Assembly: GCA_020543525.1 (NCBI GenBank)
Contig: JAHYIO010000005.1
Span: 868,001-932,000, forward strand
DNA length: 64,000 nt
Origin: Coriolopsis trogii
Taxonomy: Eukaryota > Basidiomycota > Agaricomycetes > Polyporales > Polyporaceae
Direction: 5' to 3'
A model generated the notes under the pieces. It was not told the origin of the DNA. It worked only from the letters and a program-made list of their open reading frames with translations, and searched no databases. Numbering within the stretch: position 1 is the stretch's first letter; each line of letters starts with the position of its first letter. The position numbers and the translations under genes are program-made. This document shows positions 46,104-57,552 of this stretch, in pieces.

Positions 46104-48350
46104 TCACTTTGCCGTTGACAGCAATGGCTTCCTGTACTCTTCGGGGTACACACCCCAACCTTGCATGATGAAGAACACCCTGCAGAGCAATCTGAGTATG
46201 TGTATATGATATATTCAGTCAAGCACACGCACCATTTCAGCCTATCCAGACGGAAAACGTGGAACAGGAGCAACCAAATTGCTGATGGTCGCAAGTCAGC
46301 GCACAAAGTAACGGATATCTCAGGTTATACTCACTGAGCTCCATGTATGTGAAGAAGCTCAAAGCTCCTCCTCGAGCTCCTCGCTTGACGAACCGAATGA
46401 CGTCGACCCAAAGCTTCATGTCTTTTGGCGTCGGACGCGCATCCGGATCCATGAGGAAGGTCAAGAGGATACGCATGTCTAACGACTGTGGTTCAGTAAT
46501 TGCCGGACAGTGACGTAAATGTGAATGACTGAACTCACACATTCCAATATGGCTGCAAACGGCGGAGAATATGTCAGCGCAGACATACGGAGTGTGGAAA
46601 CACAAACTCACAAGTGGCCACTGCATACAGATTGATTAGCTTAAGAACACAATATGCGAGGAGAAATACTAGCTTACACAGTACCAATGGCGTTTTGATA
46701 CGAAGAATTGGTCATCAAGATTGACCAGTCTTCGGTGGAGAAATTCTGCAAGTACAGGTTCGGACGCTGAACGAGGGGATCTTGTTAGGAAGTATCCACG
46801 GTAATAATATTGGGCGCACCTCGTAGCCTTCGGGGAATAGTTCATCCTTGAAGAATCCGACGTCCGGCTTCTTGAACCCAGTGGCGAAAACCACAACGTC
46901 GCCCTCGAACTGTCCGGAAAGCAGAGGCTATCAGAAACACGATTACCACCGGAACGAAAGGCGCATATAGCCCACCTCTTTCGTTTCCTTGCCCTCGCCT
47001 GGCTTCTCCTCTCTTCCTCGTACCTTCACGCGCACGCCACGCTTCGTGAGCCGCTCGATATCGCACCGCACATATTCGCATTTTCCGCTCTTCACGAGAC
47101 CAACAAACTCGTCGTTCACGACCGGGGTGCTCTCGAAAATCCCCAGGCGGGCTGGGACGAGGTCTCGTGCGCCCCGATAGTTCCATGCAGTAACGATCTT
47201 CTCCCATATGAACGAGAGAGGCATCTCGCGTCCAAACGGCTGTGCTGCAATGAGGGTATCGAGGACGATATTGCGCGAAATGATCCACTGTGGACGTACT
47301 GTCAGTACCTCCTCATCGAAACATCAGAATACGAGACATACCTTGTCATCCCGCGCAAGCATGATACACTTCTTCGCACCCTTCGAGAGAGCAGTCTCTA
47401 CGGACTCAACCCCACTCGCCCCGCTCCCGATGACGATGACGGTCTTTCCTTGAAGAGAAGCATCGTCGAGCTCGGACGAATGGACCACATCACCCTCGAA
47501 AGTCGGCTCGTTACCAGGCTGCTTTTTGTCGGTCTGGTCGGATTCGGATGAGCTGTCGCCTTGGTTTGGCGTGCCGGGGAAGTTGATACGCATTGGGGGA
47601 CCGCAAGTACCGACAGTAACGACGACCGCGTCAAATTCGCCGTCCTCGCCGTTGTTGATTGTCCACTTTGATGTGGAACCGGCAGGGTCACTTTGCAGGT
47701 GTTCCCCTGTCCCGGGGACGCGCTTCACCGAAGTTACTGGGGTGTTGAAGCGGGTACGTGGTTCGAGCTGGTACTCTTTCCAGATCCGCCGTATGTCTGC
47801 GGTGCGGAAGGTTAGAATTCTGCAGCTGAGCGCGCGCATCTTCAAACGAACCTGAGAGAATCTCATCGCGTTGAGGGAAGGCACACGACCAGAGGACCGC
47901 GGGGTGGAAACGATACAGGAGCGAATTGAGCTGCAGGCCAGAGGTTTTGTTGACATGTGCCCATATACCGCCTTGTTCGCAGGTATCAGTTGAGTAGAAG
48001 GATAGTGACAGGTATCAGACTCACCGATCTTGTCGTCCTTCTCATATATCACAACATCGAAACCGTGTGCGATGGCGTGCGCGGCACTAGAGACACCGGT
48101 AAGACCTGCACCAATGACGGCTATCCTCCCCTTGGGGTTCTTTGGATGTTCCGGTGAAGGCGGGGGTGGCTAGAGTCCATAGAGCCGGTACGAAAGATGT
48201 GAGGAGAAGATCTACACGCATGTGATTGCGCAGACTCACGGGCTTGAAAAGCCAGATGATTATACGCTGCACGAGCACATAGAAGAAGTTGAAAAGTACG
48301 ACAGCCCAATGGACTGGGGACAGCAGCTGAAGACGAGGAGTGGTGGACAT
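46104..48350 (-). CDS. Flavin-containing monooxygenase-like FAD/NADPH oxidoreductase
   Basis: Multi-exon gene for a membrane-anchored class B flavoprotein monooxygenase, roughly 600 aa. Exon 1 encodes an N-terminal hydrophobic helix (HWAVVLFNFFYVLVQRIIIW). Then come the FAD-binding GxGxxG in RIAVIGAGLTGVSSAAHA, IYEKDDKIGG, and the fingerprint-like FEGDVVHSSEL, which fits FxGxxxHxxx with Leu in place of the final aromatic. A second nucleotide fold for NADPH lies in VIVIGSGASGVESVETA, and FATGFKKPD near the C-terminus is the FATGY-type motif. The last exon gives VFFIMQGWGVYPEEYRK. Family chemistry is oxygenation of soft nucleophiles or Baeyer-Villiger insertion; the substrate is unknown. Convergent with ABH-4. 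Confidence 0.85.
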
Positions 48351-49517
48351 GGGAGGGAGATGAATCGTGTCTATGGCCGAACCATCGGCGTTTTATACTT
48401 AGGTCGTGCATCTGCGCGCACTCAGCATGACGTCGCCACCTTCATGACGTCACGCGTCTCGCTGCCAGGACGTCGCGTAGGCCATCTCCATCCGAGCTCC
48501 CACGAACACTGAGCCTGACTGCAGATCCCTGGACAGCGTCTGGGCAGAGTGGGGAGAGGACCATCAGGAGTCCGACTGCGCTTCTTCACGGCGAGCTCGA
48601 GCCATTTCCACGCTACGGGGCCAGTTGCACCACGCTACAAACGAGTATGAGTTGCTGTTCGTCGTCGAGAGAGAAAGATGTCGATGAGAGAGCTGACGGT
48701 CAGGACTGTTACGATTAAGCGTCGAGTGTCGAGTGTCGAGTGGGAGAAGGCGATCGCGTCGGAGGAGAGCGCCGAAAAAGGTAGTCTAGACGCCAAGTAG
48801 TCACCAGCGACTACCGCCAGCGCTCATGATGAACAACTCTAGGCCCCAAACGCGAAAATGACCGCGACTTGACACTCACGATGACCTACTGGCTCTTTTC
48901 AACACATATCGCCTTGGCGAGACTTTGCGGAGGTCTCCTCAGGTCATTTCACGAAGCCCTCGCAGCGACATCCACAGCTTGCACACACAGCCGAAGCATG
49001 ATTGAATCGTTCACTCGACAAGAGATTTGAACAAACTGCTGCATCATTCTCGAGCATCTCGTATGCAGTTCAGATGGTCGTTCTAGCTGTATCTCATTGA
49101 AGTGCGACCGTCTGCTTCCCCTACCCTACTTACTGTGCTCTTTCCATCGCCATCCACTACCCTATGCGACTACAATATATCGTGCATTTTCGTCGTATAT
49201 CTGAAGGATGCGTGTCTTACTCTCTCATATCGCTTTGCTTTAAACACGATGTTGTTCCTCTGCGATTGGTCAATGTTCTGCGTCTTATATGCGCCCTCTG
49301 TCTGACTATTTGAATGATTGATCAGGACAGCATGCCCGCGACAAAGCAGGATTCAACCGCAATAACCCCTTCAAGTCGCCCCATTGTCAAGCGTGACACT
49401 CGTTCATCGCCCATCGCCCAAGAGTATTTGAGCTCACCGCACATTCGGCTTTAGTATACATATGTATGCGAGCGAGCCTGTTGAGACACAGCTTGCTCCG
49501 AAGAACAACTCGAGACT
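48351..49517. other. Intergenic, nothing recognised
   Basis: About 1.2 kb between the FMO and F-box promoters. A short tandem GTCGAGT (three copies, near 48722) is the only notable pattern. Confidence 0.45.
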
Positions 49518-50329
49518 ATGGAAGACGGTCAGTATGCGCCACTAGATCGCACATTGTTGCTCCTAATCGCCGAATTCAACGGAACTGTAGTATCAATCGA
49601 CGCACCTCTGCAAAACAAGCGGCCCCGAGATGAGGATCACATACCCTCCCTCGGCGAACCAACCCGGGGAGACGCTAAGAAGTCCAAGAAGCGGAAGATG
49701 AAGGGTAGGTCTCGCGCTGGAGCTCTGCAAGAGGTCATGAACTTGCCAGTAGATGTATTCCTTGAGGTGAGATGACCTGGACCCCACGTCTCGTCTAACC
49801 GTCACTCATCATCTCATCATTTCTTGCCCCAGATCGCCTCGCACTTGCACTCTCTAGCTTTGTTGCGCGTCGCCCGAACGTCAAAGAGCATCCGGACAAT
49901 TCTCATAACCCGTAGTGCAAAATCGGTATGGAAGACGGCGTTGCAGGCTGTAGCAGCCGCACCTCCGGAATGTCCGGAGGACATGCCGGAGCCCGCGTAT
50001 GCGGCACTCCTCTACGACAACTGTTGCAACGTGAGTGGTTTCTCGCACTCCTCTCCGGTTGATACAAACTATGATTTTGTAATTGTAACGATAGGTGTGT
50101 GGAAGCGAGATGGGTTCGTGGGTCGACTACGCCATCGGGCTCAGGCCATGCAAACCTTGTTACGTGGACTAGTAAGTCAGGATCTCTCCGCCAGTGGAAT
50201 TGTCCTCGACAGTGTACGGCATCAAACATGGGTATGACATCCTACCCGGATATGTAGACCAGTACTCTTGGGTCACGGAAGACGTGCTGAAACTCGTGCC
50301 TTGCGTGGTCGGAGCCAAAGGTGGGTACT
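49518..50329 (+). pseudogene. 5' fragment of an F-box gene
   Basis: Paralogue of the gene at 1-1850. Exons 49518-49766, 49833-50030, 50095-50171 and about 50210-50329 encode a basic leader (KKSKKRKMKGR), the F-box EVMNLPVDVFLE then IASHLHSLALLRVARTSKSI, RSAKSVWKTALQA, EPAYAALLYDNCCN, VCGSEMGSWVDYAIGLRPCK and YGIKHGYDILPGYVDQYSW with LVPCVVGAK. Joining exon 3 (phase 2) to exon 4 at the only nearby AG gives the wrong frame. After a final donor-like GTGGGTAC the rest of the gene is absent: the next 200 bp are unrelated, followed by the Plavaka transposase. Truncated relic. Confidence 0.7.
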
Positions 50330-50371
50330 GTCGTCCCCGAGGCCTCATCAGGAAATCTCCCCCCTGCGAAT

Positions 50372-50390
50372 GAGCGCTAAATTAGCGCTC
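50372..50390. repeat. Perfect 9-bp inverted repeat (palindrome)
   Basis: GAGCGCTAA and its complement TTAGCGCTC are separated by one base, in the unexplained stretch between the F-box fragment and the transposase 3' end. It might mark a transposon end or a transcription stop; this is not demonstrated. Confidence 0.5.
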
Positions 50391-50520
50391 CACCGCGAAT
50401 ATTCTCGATACGGCCGCTTTCCTGGAGCTATTCCGAAGCTCCGATCTGGTCATTCGAGAATGTGGGTATATGCAGGGAAAATAGTATGCTCAAGGCGAGA
50501 AAATGTCAGCTAATTGAGTG

Positions 50521-53500
50521 CTAAAACATCGTCATGTACATATGCCTATCGCTGAAAGGGTTGAGGAAGAATGTCCGACATTGCTCGAGTACCGAGCTAC
50601 TCGACCACTCCCTGGGCGCAACTGGTCCGAAATCAGGGATCAGATGACAACTACGACGTATGTCCCGAACCTCTACTACACTCACGAGACGCTCCCCCTC
50701 GCGATCTGTCAGGCTACGTGAGAGTCTATACATACCATGGGAGGCATGGGGCTGCATGAACTCCGTAAACCACTCGATGTACGCGAGATGGCCTGGAGGA
50801 GCGACACCAGCCTGGGGCGGGAAGAGCCGCTGATTGGCTTTGTCCGGCAGCGCGAAGACCATGCGTACTTGCCCAACCCGATAGCCTGTGTCCTCATTGT
50901 AGTCAGCATCAAAGAAACCATCGTTGCAGCATAGTGTCTCACCTTGGATCCCAGTCTCGCCGCCCGTCCCATCATTTACCAGCACCGTGTCGAATCGTGC
51001 TGCAATGGATCGTCCTTGGGTGTCGTACCTGGCAGGTCGGATATGGATCACATCATGGAAGTCTTCGCTGACGCCGAAGCCTTCGATGTCGTGTATCGTG
51101 ACCTTGATACAATGCCAAACGGGGACTTTCGTGAAGTTCATGAAGAAGCCGGCAAGAGCGCGCTCTACCTGCGCCGTTGAGAGGTCTGGCCGGCGACGGC
51201 GTATGATAAATCGCGCAAGGGCGTCCCGGAGGTGCATGGCACCGTATTGGGTGCCCGCGGTGTCAAAGGAGATCGCCTTGACGCTTGGGTACTTGCTGAG
51301 CTTCAGCGTGGTGCCAGATGTTGACTGGAGGACGATGCCAGTCGTGTCAAGGGCCGTGGAGGATCGCGCAGCGCCACGAGAGTGTTGGTCCGTATCAGAA
51401 GGGGTGGTGGGTGGTGCGCGCATGAGTCTCCACTTGATATAGGCCTCGTGGCGTTGGATCTTCTCACGTCGCTCAAGCCATGCGGTCATCTGCGGAAACT
51501 CGTCTTTGTGGTTCGTCGCATGGTAGGCATCCTTGGCAAAGTCAATGTGAAGTCGCTCAGTGAACTGCGTATCGTAGTTGTCGGTGGTGCCAAAAAGTTT
51601 GATTGAGGGCGGGTAGTGATCAAGAGAGTGTAGTTTTGGGATTTTGAAGTGTGCGCGTATACCGAGATCGACGAAAATGGATTTGTTGTTGTGAAAGCGT
51701 TGGAGTGCGTCTCGGAGAAGGCGGAGAGTCTGGGAGGTATGTGCCGGGTACTGCGCCAGGTGGAGAAAGTCAAGGACAGCGCGAAGTGTGCGTACAAGGC
51801 GGAAAGGAGAGAGGCCATTCGGGAGCAGAAGTCCGACCATAAGTCCGAGGAGAATACGGCATATATCACCATGTTCTTTGCTGGTGACACGCTGAAGCTT
51901 GGTGATTCCGTGAGAGAAAAGCCAGATGTGGTGGTTGGGAGGGAGGCGACGGCAGCGTGCATCGATCTCCTCAGTGCCAAATGCGTCCTTGAGCCATGAG
52001 ATGAAGTGCTTGATGACTCCTTGATACAGCTGGTGGAGGATGTCCGGCGTGATAGAGCGGTAGATGTTGACGTACGGAAGGTCCTCCCAATACAGATGGA
52101 TGATTGGTTTGATCCCGGCCAGATGACAAGCACTAGTTGTCATGATTAATGCACATGCGGGGCAATTCACAGTAGTGACTCACTGAGCAAACTCCTGCGG
52201 ATCTTCGTCAATTTTTCCAAGTGCGACGAGCACTTTTTCGAGGTCACGCAGTGCCGTCGGTGTGGTGGAGGGATCACCAATATCATCAGGAGCTATAGGA
52301 CATTTTGGACACTCACCCTTCTTCGCACCAGTGACGAGCAGTTGCTCGGGATAGTCACCAATATGAACAGCGAAGATCGGGTGTCCTCGACGGACTACGC
52401 TGTCGCCGCTGGCGAGCTCAATGCCGTGGATCCCTGCCTCTTTGAGTGGCTTCAGAACATGGGCTAGACATGCGTGAAACAGGTTCGAAAATGTGCGACG
52501 GCGAGCGGCGTCGCTCGTAATGTGATCAAGGTTGGAAGAAGGGAGATATGCCAGAAGAATCTGTCCGCCACGGGACGGCTTGCAGCGGACGTGCTTCGGG
52601 AGGTTCCCAATCGTCATGTAAACGGGATATGCGGTCTTGTTCCCGAAGAGGGTCAACTGGGTCTTGTCGGTGGAGATGATGATGGGTATGATGGTGGCAC
52701 CGGGGTGCTCGCGCTCGAGCTCCTCCTACACGGATAGAGATCAATGACTACCAGTACACAAGAACGGACTGTGCTTACCTGCGTAGACCACCACCATTCA
52801 CCCGTGTGCATGTCAAAGTACACGCGGATATTCTCGTTGCCCTCTGTGAAGTGCCGTTCCGGGCGTAGGATCAGGATGCCTGAAAAGTCGGGGTCGCCGT
52901 ATAGCGCACGGACACAGGCTATGATGTCACGGTAGAAGAGTTTGAAGACTTTATCGGCTACAACAATACGCTGCCTGATGAAGCGCGGTCGACCTGACGA
53001 TAGCTTGGAGTCGACCATCTGATTGAGCTCTTCTGAATTCTTGAATGAGAGTCCTAGTAGGTCTGCGAGCTGTCAGGGATTAAATCAGCCATATGTGCAA
53101 TATGAGCGAACCCATGCAAGCAAGGAAAGTGGCCAGTCGGGATGTCCCGCCAAGACGAGAGAGGAGATAATGATTTCAAGCGAGGTGTGATCCTCAGCAA
53201 AGTTGGGAACTCACATTATCAATCTTGAGGAGCTCTGAAAGAGCTGTGGAACCCGGTCCACGCAACTTCGCCCAGCGTGCAACCTCCCAGTCCATTTTCG
53301 AGGCAAAAGGGGCGAAGATGTTGTCGGATGTTGCCTGCAAGTCCTGATATTGGGAAGCGACGGGATTGCGCTCGAGTGGAGCCCCAGCAAGTCCGGATGG
53401 GAAGGGGACAATGCGAGTCTTGGTACGGAGACGCTGCTCAGCATCTTGACGTTCGCCTGAGTCGACGTTGAAGCGTCCTTCTTCAAGTTCTTCGTCCCTA

Positions 53501-53934
53501 AAGCCACCGCCGTGTGGAGGGGCTTGTGGTACGGGCTCCCACACATCTTCCTCGCCAAGCTCCTCGTCGCTGCCTATATCCGGTGATGGAGGAGGTTCGA
53601 AGTCCTCAGACTTGCTCTCGTCTGACAGGACATAGTCGTCGTAGTCGTCGAAATCAGCGTTGGTGTAGGTGCCAAAAAAGTCGCCCTCGAAGTCCAGAGC
53701 TATGGACAGGAGATTGTCTTGGTCTTGTAGGTGGTCGTGTCTGGCGTCCTCGTCGTTGTTGAGGTCCGGCGCAAGCGCAGGCTGTTGATCGTGCTTTGAA
53801 TTGTCGATGTGTGCGTCGAGAGCCTCTTGAGTCTCTCTGAGAGCGAGGCATTCCGGCCTAGTAGTGAAAAGGAGGTGCCGGGTATAGCCTGAGTGAGAAA
53901 AGGTGCCGCCGCATGCTGGACATTGGACAGGCAT
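50521..53934 (-). CDS. Plavaka-type DNA transposase
   Basis: Transposase of the Plavaka group (related to CACTA elements, frequent in basidiomycetes). Four exons (53934-53215, 53069-52779, 52725-52184, 52132-50521) in frame without a stop. An N-terminal zinc finger MPVQCPACGGTFSHSGYTRH supports this start. A long acidic linker is followed by SGILILRPERHFTEGNE, the first catalytic-Asp block IIISTDKTQLTLFGNKTAYP, VYMTIGNLPKHVR and CPKCPIAPDD. Then comes the family signature SITPDILHQLYQGVIKHFIS, with HSLDHYPPSIKLFGTTDNYD and the TERLHIDFAK block. The intact frame suggests a recent or active element. I could not define terminal inverted repeats. Divergent from the DUF6532 gene, with ATGs 383 bp apart. 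Confidence 0.88.
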
Positions 53935-54317
53935 ATTGGAACGGGCAGGAAGAGGGCATTGGATTGCGAACAAGATACAGCGGCCGTTATTGTCACGGCC
54001 GACGGAAATCTCGGACGTCACCGGGCGCGGCGATCCATCTGCCAAGAATGGCAAGGGCAGGCGGACTTCGAGACCGGCTACCATGGTTGCGCGTGGAGCG
54101 TCAGAGCCCGCAAGCATCATAGACAGAAATTTCTCGACTCATCTCATCTTGCACTTGAACCACCATCTTCCCCATATTGTACCCCGTCTAATCCTACTCT
54201 ACTCTCTTCACTATTCTCTCAATCCTCTACCTCCCCAATACCCTAAGGTTTCCGTATGTCGAGACAGCTTACCTCAATCCCATCCCTTCTGTACTCACAA
54301 AGTATCACACAGGCATA
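53935..54317. promoter_or_regulatory. Divergent promoter between transposase and DUF6532 gene
   Basis: 383 bp with CT-rich leader sequence on the + side (about 54170-54240), typical of fungal promoters. No gene and no obvious transposon terminus is visible. Confidence 0.45.
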
Positions 54318-56974
54318 ATGCCTAAGAAAGGCTCACAGATAGGTGTTCAAGCGGCAGCTCCCGTTCGCGAGTCTGCGCCTTCTGCCGGGTCTCATCGGCG
54401 TAAGTATCCCTACAGTGCAGTATTGTGCACTCACTGACACCTTCGCGCTTTAGCTACACGTCGCGCAGCCGAGAAGGCGCATGAAGGTAACATAGTAATT
54501 CACTTGCCTATCCTGACGCTGACGCGGTGTATACAAAGTTTGGAACGCCCTGGTTCCGACCCCACGAAAGCGAAATCGAAGAGAGGCGGCAGTATCTGAT
54601 TCAGAAACTGCACAGCAACGTCCTGTAGGCAAGAAGTTCAGTAAGTTTCTAATCTCAATCTTAACCATTGACATCACTGAGAACATGCTCATGATCGCCA
54701 ATCAGAAAACGGCATGGAGAGTGAGTCACACACCCCGGCCGCCATCCTTGTGGCAGACTCCCAGACTCCTCCCCCTGCTGCAGAGCGGGATGAGCCTCAG
54801 GGACGTCAAACACGTCGGCGTCATCTTGCTCCTGAGATCAACGTCGACTCCTCCGAGGATGAGAGCCCACGCCGTTCCTCTCTTCGCACACAAACGACCT
54901 CCGAGAAACACTCGCACCTTCAGGCTTCCTCTCGGCCCGAAGCTACTCAGACGCCAACCTCTGTTCCCTCTGCCCCTCGTTCCAAGTTGAAATCGCAGAA
55001 ACAGGCAAGCGAGCATGAGAGCGGCAGCGACGAATACCATAGCAGCTCTAGCGAAGACGAGGTCATTGAAGAAGACGACCTGGACTTGGAGACCGGTGAT
55101 TCGCGAGCGCTCGCGCGGATGTTCGCAGAGGAGGTATGTACATTCCCACACCTCTCTCTCGCTCTCCATTCACTGGTCACCACCCCAACCCTCTCCACCT
55201 GTGTACGCCACGCAGACACCTATCCTCCTGGACGAAGAGCATCCTCGACAACTCACTCTGCCCACTCTCCATTCTCGAAAGGAGTACGTCAAAGCACGCC
55301 TCGCTGCTCAAGCCCGAACACAACTGGAATCCCCAGCGGCTACACAAGGACACGTCCCAAGCCAAGCCCACAATCACCCATCATCACGCTCAACCGTGAA
55401 TCAGTCACGAAGCGTGAGACCTACGGCGGAGGATGGGCCACTCGGAGCTCAACATCGATCACGGTCTGCGGAACAAGCCCTCGGGTCGCGTCAGCGATGT
55501 GATCCAGAGCTTGACGAGCAAGACCTTCCAAGGCCGCGTGGAGCTAGAGCAGGCAAACACCTTCAACGCGACGCAGCTTCAGACGATGATCAGGAGGGTT
55601 GGAAACAGCAGGTGAGTACCTAATCTTCCATCCGTTGCGTGCATATGAAGTGACTGCGACGCTTGCGCGTAGCTGGCATGTGCCGACGGCAGTGTAACAC
55701 GACGGTTGGGCTCTCGCGAGAACTCTGCCATAGCCATGAAGGGTGGACACATACAACAGCCTCGGCCCCCTGTCAAGTCTACAGAATGCGCGAAGACCAA
55801 TATTGCCTCCGCCCGCGAGGTCAGCACAGCGCGCAGACCTCGCAAGACTGCCGTCAACGAAGTATGTCTTCCTAACATCCTCCCAGGCTCCAGGACAGCA
55901 CTCTGACCCCTCACACACTCACAGGTCCCTGTCTTCGAGCACTCACGCGACCTGAATGGAAGTGACGAAGAGTCCGATACCGAAGAGCTCGCTCAACAGA
56001 TTGTCAATGCACATGTTCGCCGGAAGCACAAGGTGTGTTCTAAGTTCTTTGATTTGACGTGAATGCTTGAACATTGGCCCACACATTGCCAGGCCCGCAT
56101 GAAGGCTGTTGCCGGGAGCGGCGATGGTGACGATAAGGACACGGACAATGAACTCATGGACGTCGACGAGGAGAACATCGACCTTGTCTGGCCTCCAAAG
56201 GGAGGAAAGCTTCGCTTGAAACAGCAGATGCCTCGCGTGCAGGCGGTCGCCCGCGATGCCATTGGCCGCCTGTTGGCCTGTGCTTGCCTTGTTAACAGTT
56301 TCCCTGAGGGTCCCGAGAAGCACAACCACTACGCCAAGCAATCTCTTATCTACAGCGCTCAGGACCTTGGCTACAACGACGTTGTCGACCGTTTGAAGAA
56401 GGACAGGGATTACGCCCATGCCCTGGGCACAATCGTGAGTTCTCAAAATATCTTGATGATCAGTGGTTTGACAAGTCTTCTGTAGCCAGCGCAGCGTCTC
56501 AGTGGGTTCCGCGGCCGCCTCAAGCAGTTGACGGATGGACTGGCCACTGCCGCATACGGTCTTGAGAGCGGCAACAAGGACCACGTTGAGTGGCTCCGTC
56601 AACATCTTCGCTATATCTATCCGTGTGACTACGAGGTGCGAATATTGCCTAGTACCCTGTGCTCAACACTCTGATACTTCGCGCATTTAACAGAAGGACA
56701 CGTACTCTGGGGGTAAGCCCTTCCAACGTCCGGTCTTCTTACAAATCCTCCGCGCCGGTCTTTTCAACAATGCGAAGAGTATCGGCAACCTTCTTTACGA
56801 GCAGTTCACGTCCTCTGACCCCGACCACCCGGATGAGAAAGAACTGCCCGCACCCATGCTAGCACTTGTGTCAACCGCCGTGAGTACATGACTTTGTCCG
56901 ACATTACGTTCACTCATTCCGATGCCCACAGTTGTATGCCTCTATCGCTGACTACGAGTTTGATGTCTACAATG
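54318..56974 (+). pseudogene. DUF6532-domain gene, interrupted by a copia retrotransposon
   Basis: Eleven exons (54318-54399, 54454-54486, 54539-54640, 54706-55133, 55216-55611, 55673-55861, 55925-56032, 56093-56434, 56486-56635, 56694-56879, 56932-56974) read through 2059 nt, 686 codons, with no stop. The N-terminal 350 residues are disordered, Ser/Gln/Arg-rich with acidic runs (SSSSEDEVIEEDDLDLETGD). The C-terminal part is the Agaricomycete DUF6532 domain: VARDAIGRLLACACLVNSFP, FRGRLKQLTDGLATAAYGL, PFQRPVFLQILRAGLF and LALVSTALYASIADYEFD. The domain is cut inside its last helices where the LTR begins. The function of DUF6532 is unknown; it is a high-copy family in mushrooms. Confidence 0.85.
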
Positions 56975-57541
56975 TGATGAACTCTGAACCTGGAAGGCTT
57001 GGAGCGACCTGTAAGTCACACAAAGAGAGATCTTCAGTCAGTGAGCGAACGACTATATTGCATAGTTTAGTACCTGTAAGTCACACAAAGAGAGACTACA
57101 AGTACTAGTAAGTAAAGTGTAGTAGAGCATAAGTAATGAGTGAGACTTACTCTTCAGTCAGTGAGCGAACGACTGAAGAGCAGAGGGGCAAACAGACTGC
57201 CTTATATACTGGAGAGAGGAGTGCATGAGTAAGCGAATGAAGCAGTCACATGTTAACCATAGAGCGATGAGTAAGAGTCCGTACTCGGCGTATGAGTAAG
57301 AGCCGAGAGTATTCTGAGTAAGACATAAGGTCTAGAATGTTCCGGTGCATTGTAGAACGCACAGGAAGACAAGGGAACCATATGGTCATGGGAATGTACA
57401 GTAGTTTCGTAGAGAAAACCGTATATGGTAAGTAGAAACACAGCCTATAGTAAGCGCTATCTAAACATAAGTAAACATGACCATACAAAGGTTGTGTGCA
57501 CAACTCCGGACCGGTAGAGCCGTAAATCCAGAATGTCAACA
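56975..57541 (-). repeat. 3' LTR of the copia element
   Basis: 567 bp; reads TGATGAAC...GTCAACA on the + strand, so TGTTGAC...TTCATCA in element orientation. Inside are two copies of TGTAAGTCACACAAAGAGAG and two of CTTCAGTCAGTGAGCGAACG, a TATA box, and scattered GAGTAAGA motifs. Its boundary is set by the TG/CA ends and by the primer-binding site abutting the matching LTR at 62910. Confidence 0.92.
57201..57208 (-). promoter_or_regulatory. TATA box in 3' LTR
   Basis: TATATAAG on the element strand, followed downstream by CT-rich sequence; the likely Pol II core promoter, repeated in the 5' LTR. Confidence 0.7.
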
Positions 57542-57550
57542 CTCCCACTC
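57542..57550 (-). promoter_or_regulatory. Polypurine tract of the copia element
   Basis: GAGTGGGAG lies directly before the TGTTGAC start of the 3' LTR on the element strand, the position of the plus-strand DNA primer. It is only 2 bp from the gag-pol stop codon. Confidence 0.75.
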
Positions 57551-57552
57551 GT

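Noticed and set aside
49833..54317. Plavaka element inserted into the F-box gene with the gene resuming on the far side
   Set aside because: No F-box downstream exons were found right of the transposase; only truncation next to the element can be stated.
56975..57009. 35 bp shared by the DUF6532 exon and the inner side of the right LTR, suggesting host exon capture by the retrotransposon
   Set aside because: The segment starts with TG, the opposite LTR end is CA, and in the right copy it directly abuts the tRNA-Met primer-binding site; it is the LTR terminus, and its apparent continuation of the protein is coincidental.
57010..57180. Regularly spaced repeats resembling a CRISPR array
   Set aside because: Only two copies of each of two short repeats, inside an LTR of a eukaryotic retrotransposon; no array or cas genes.
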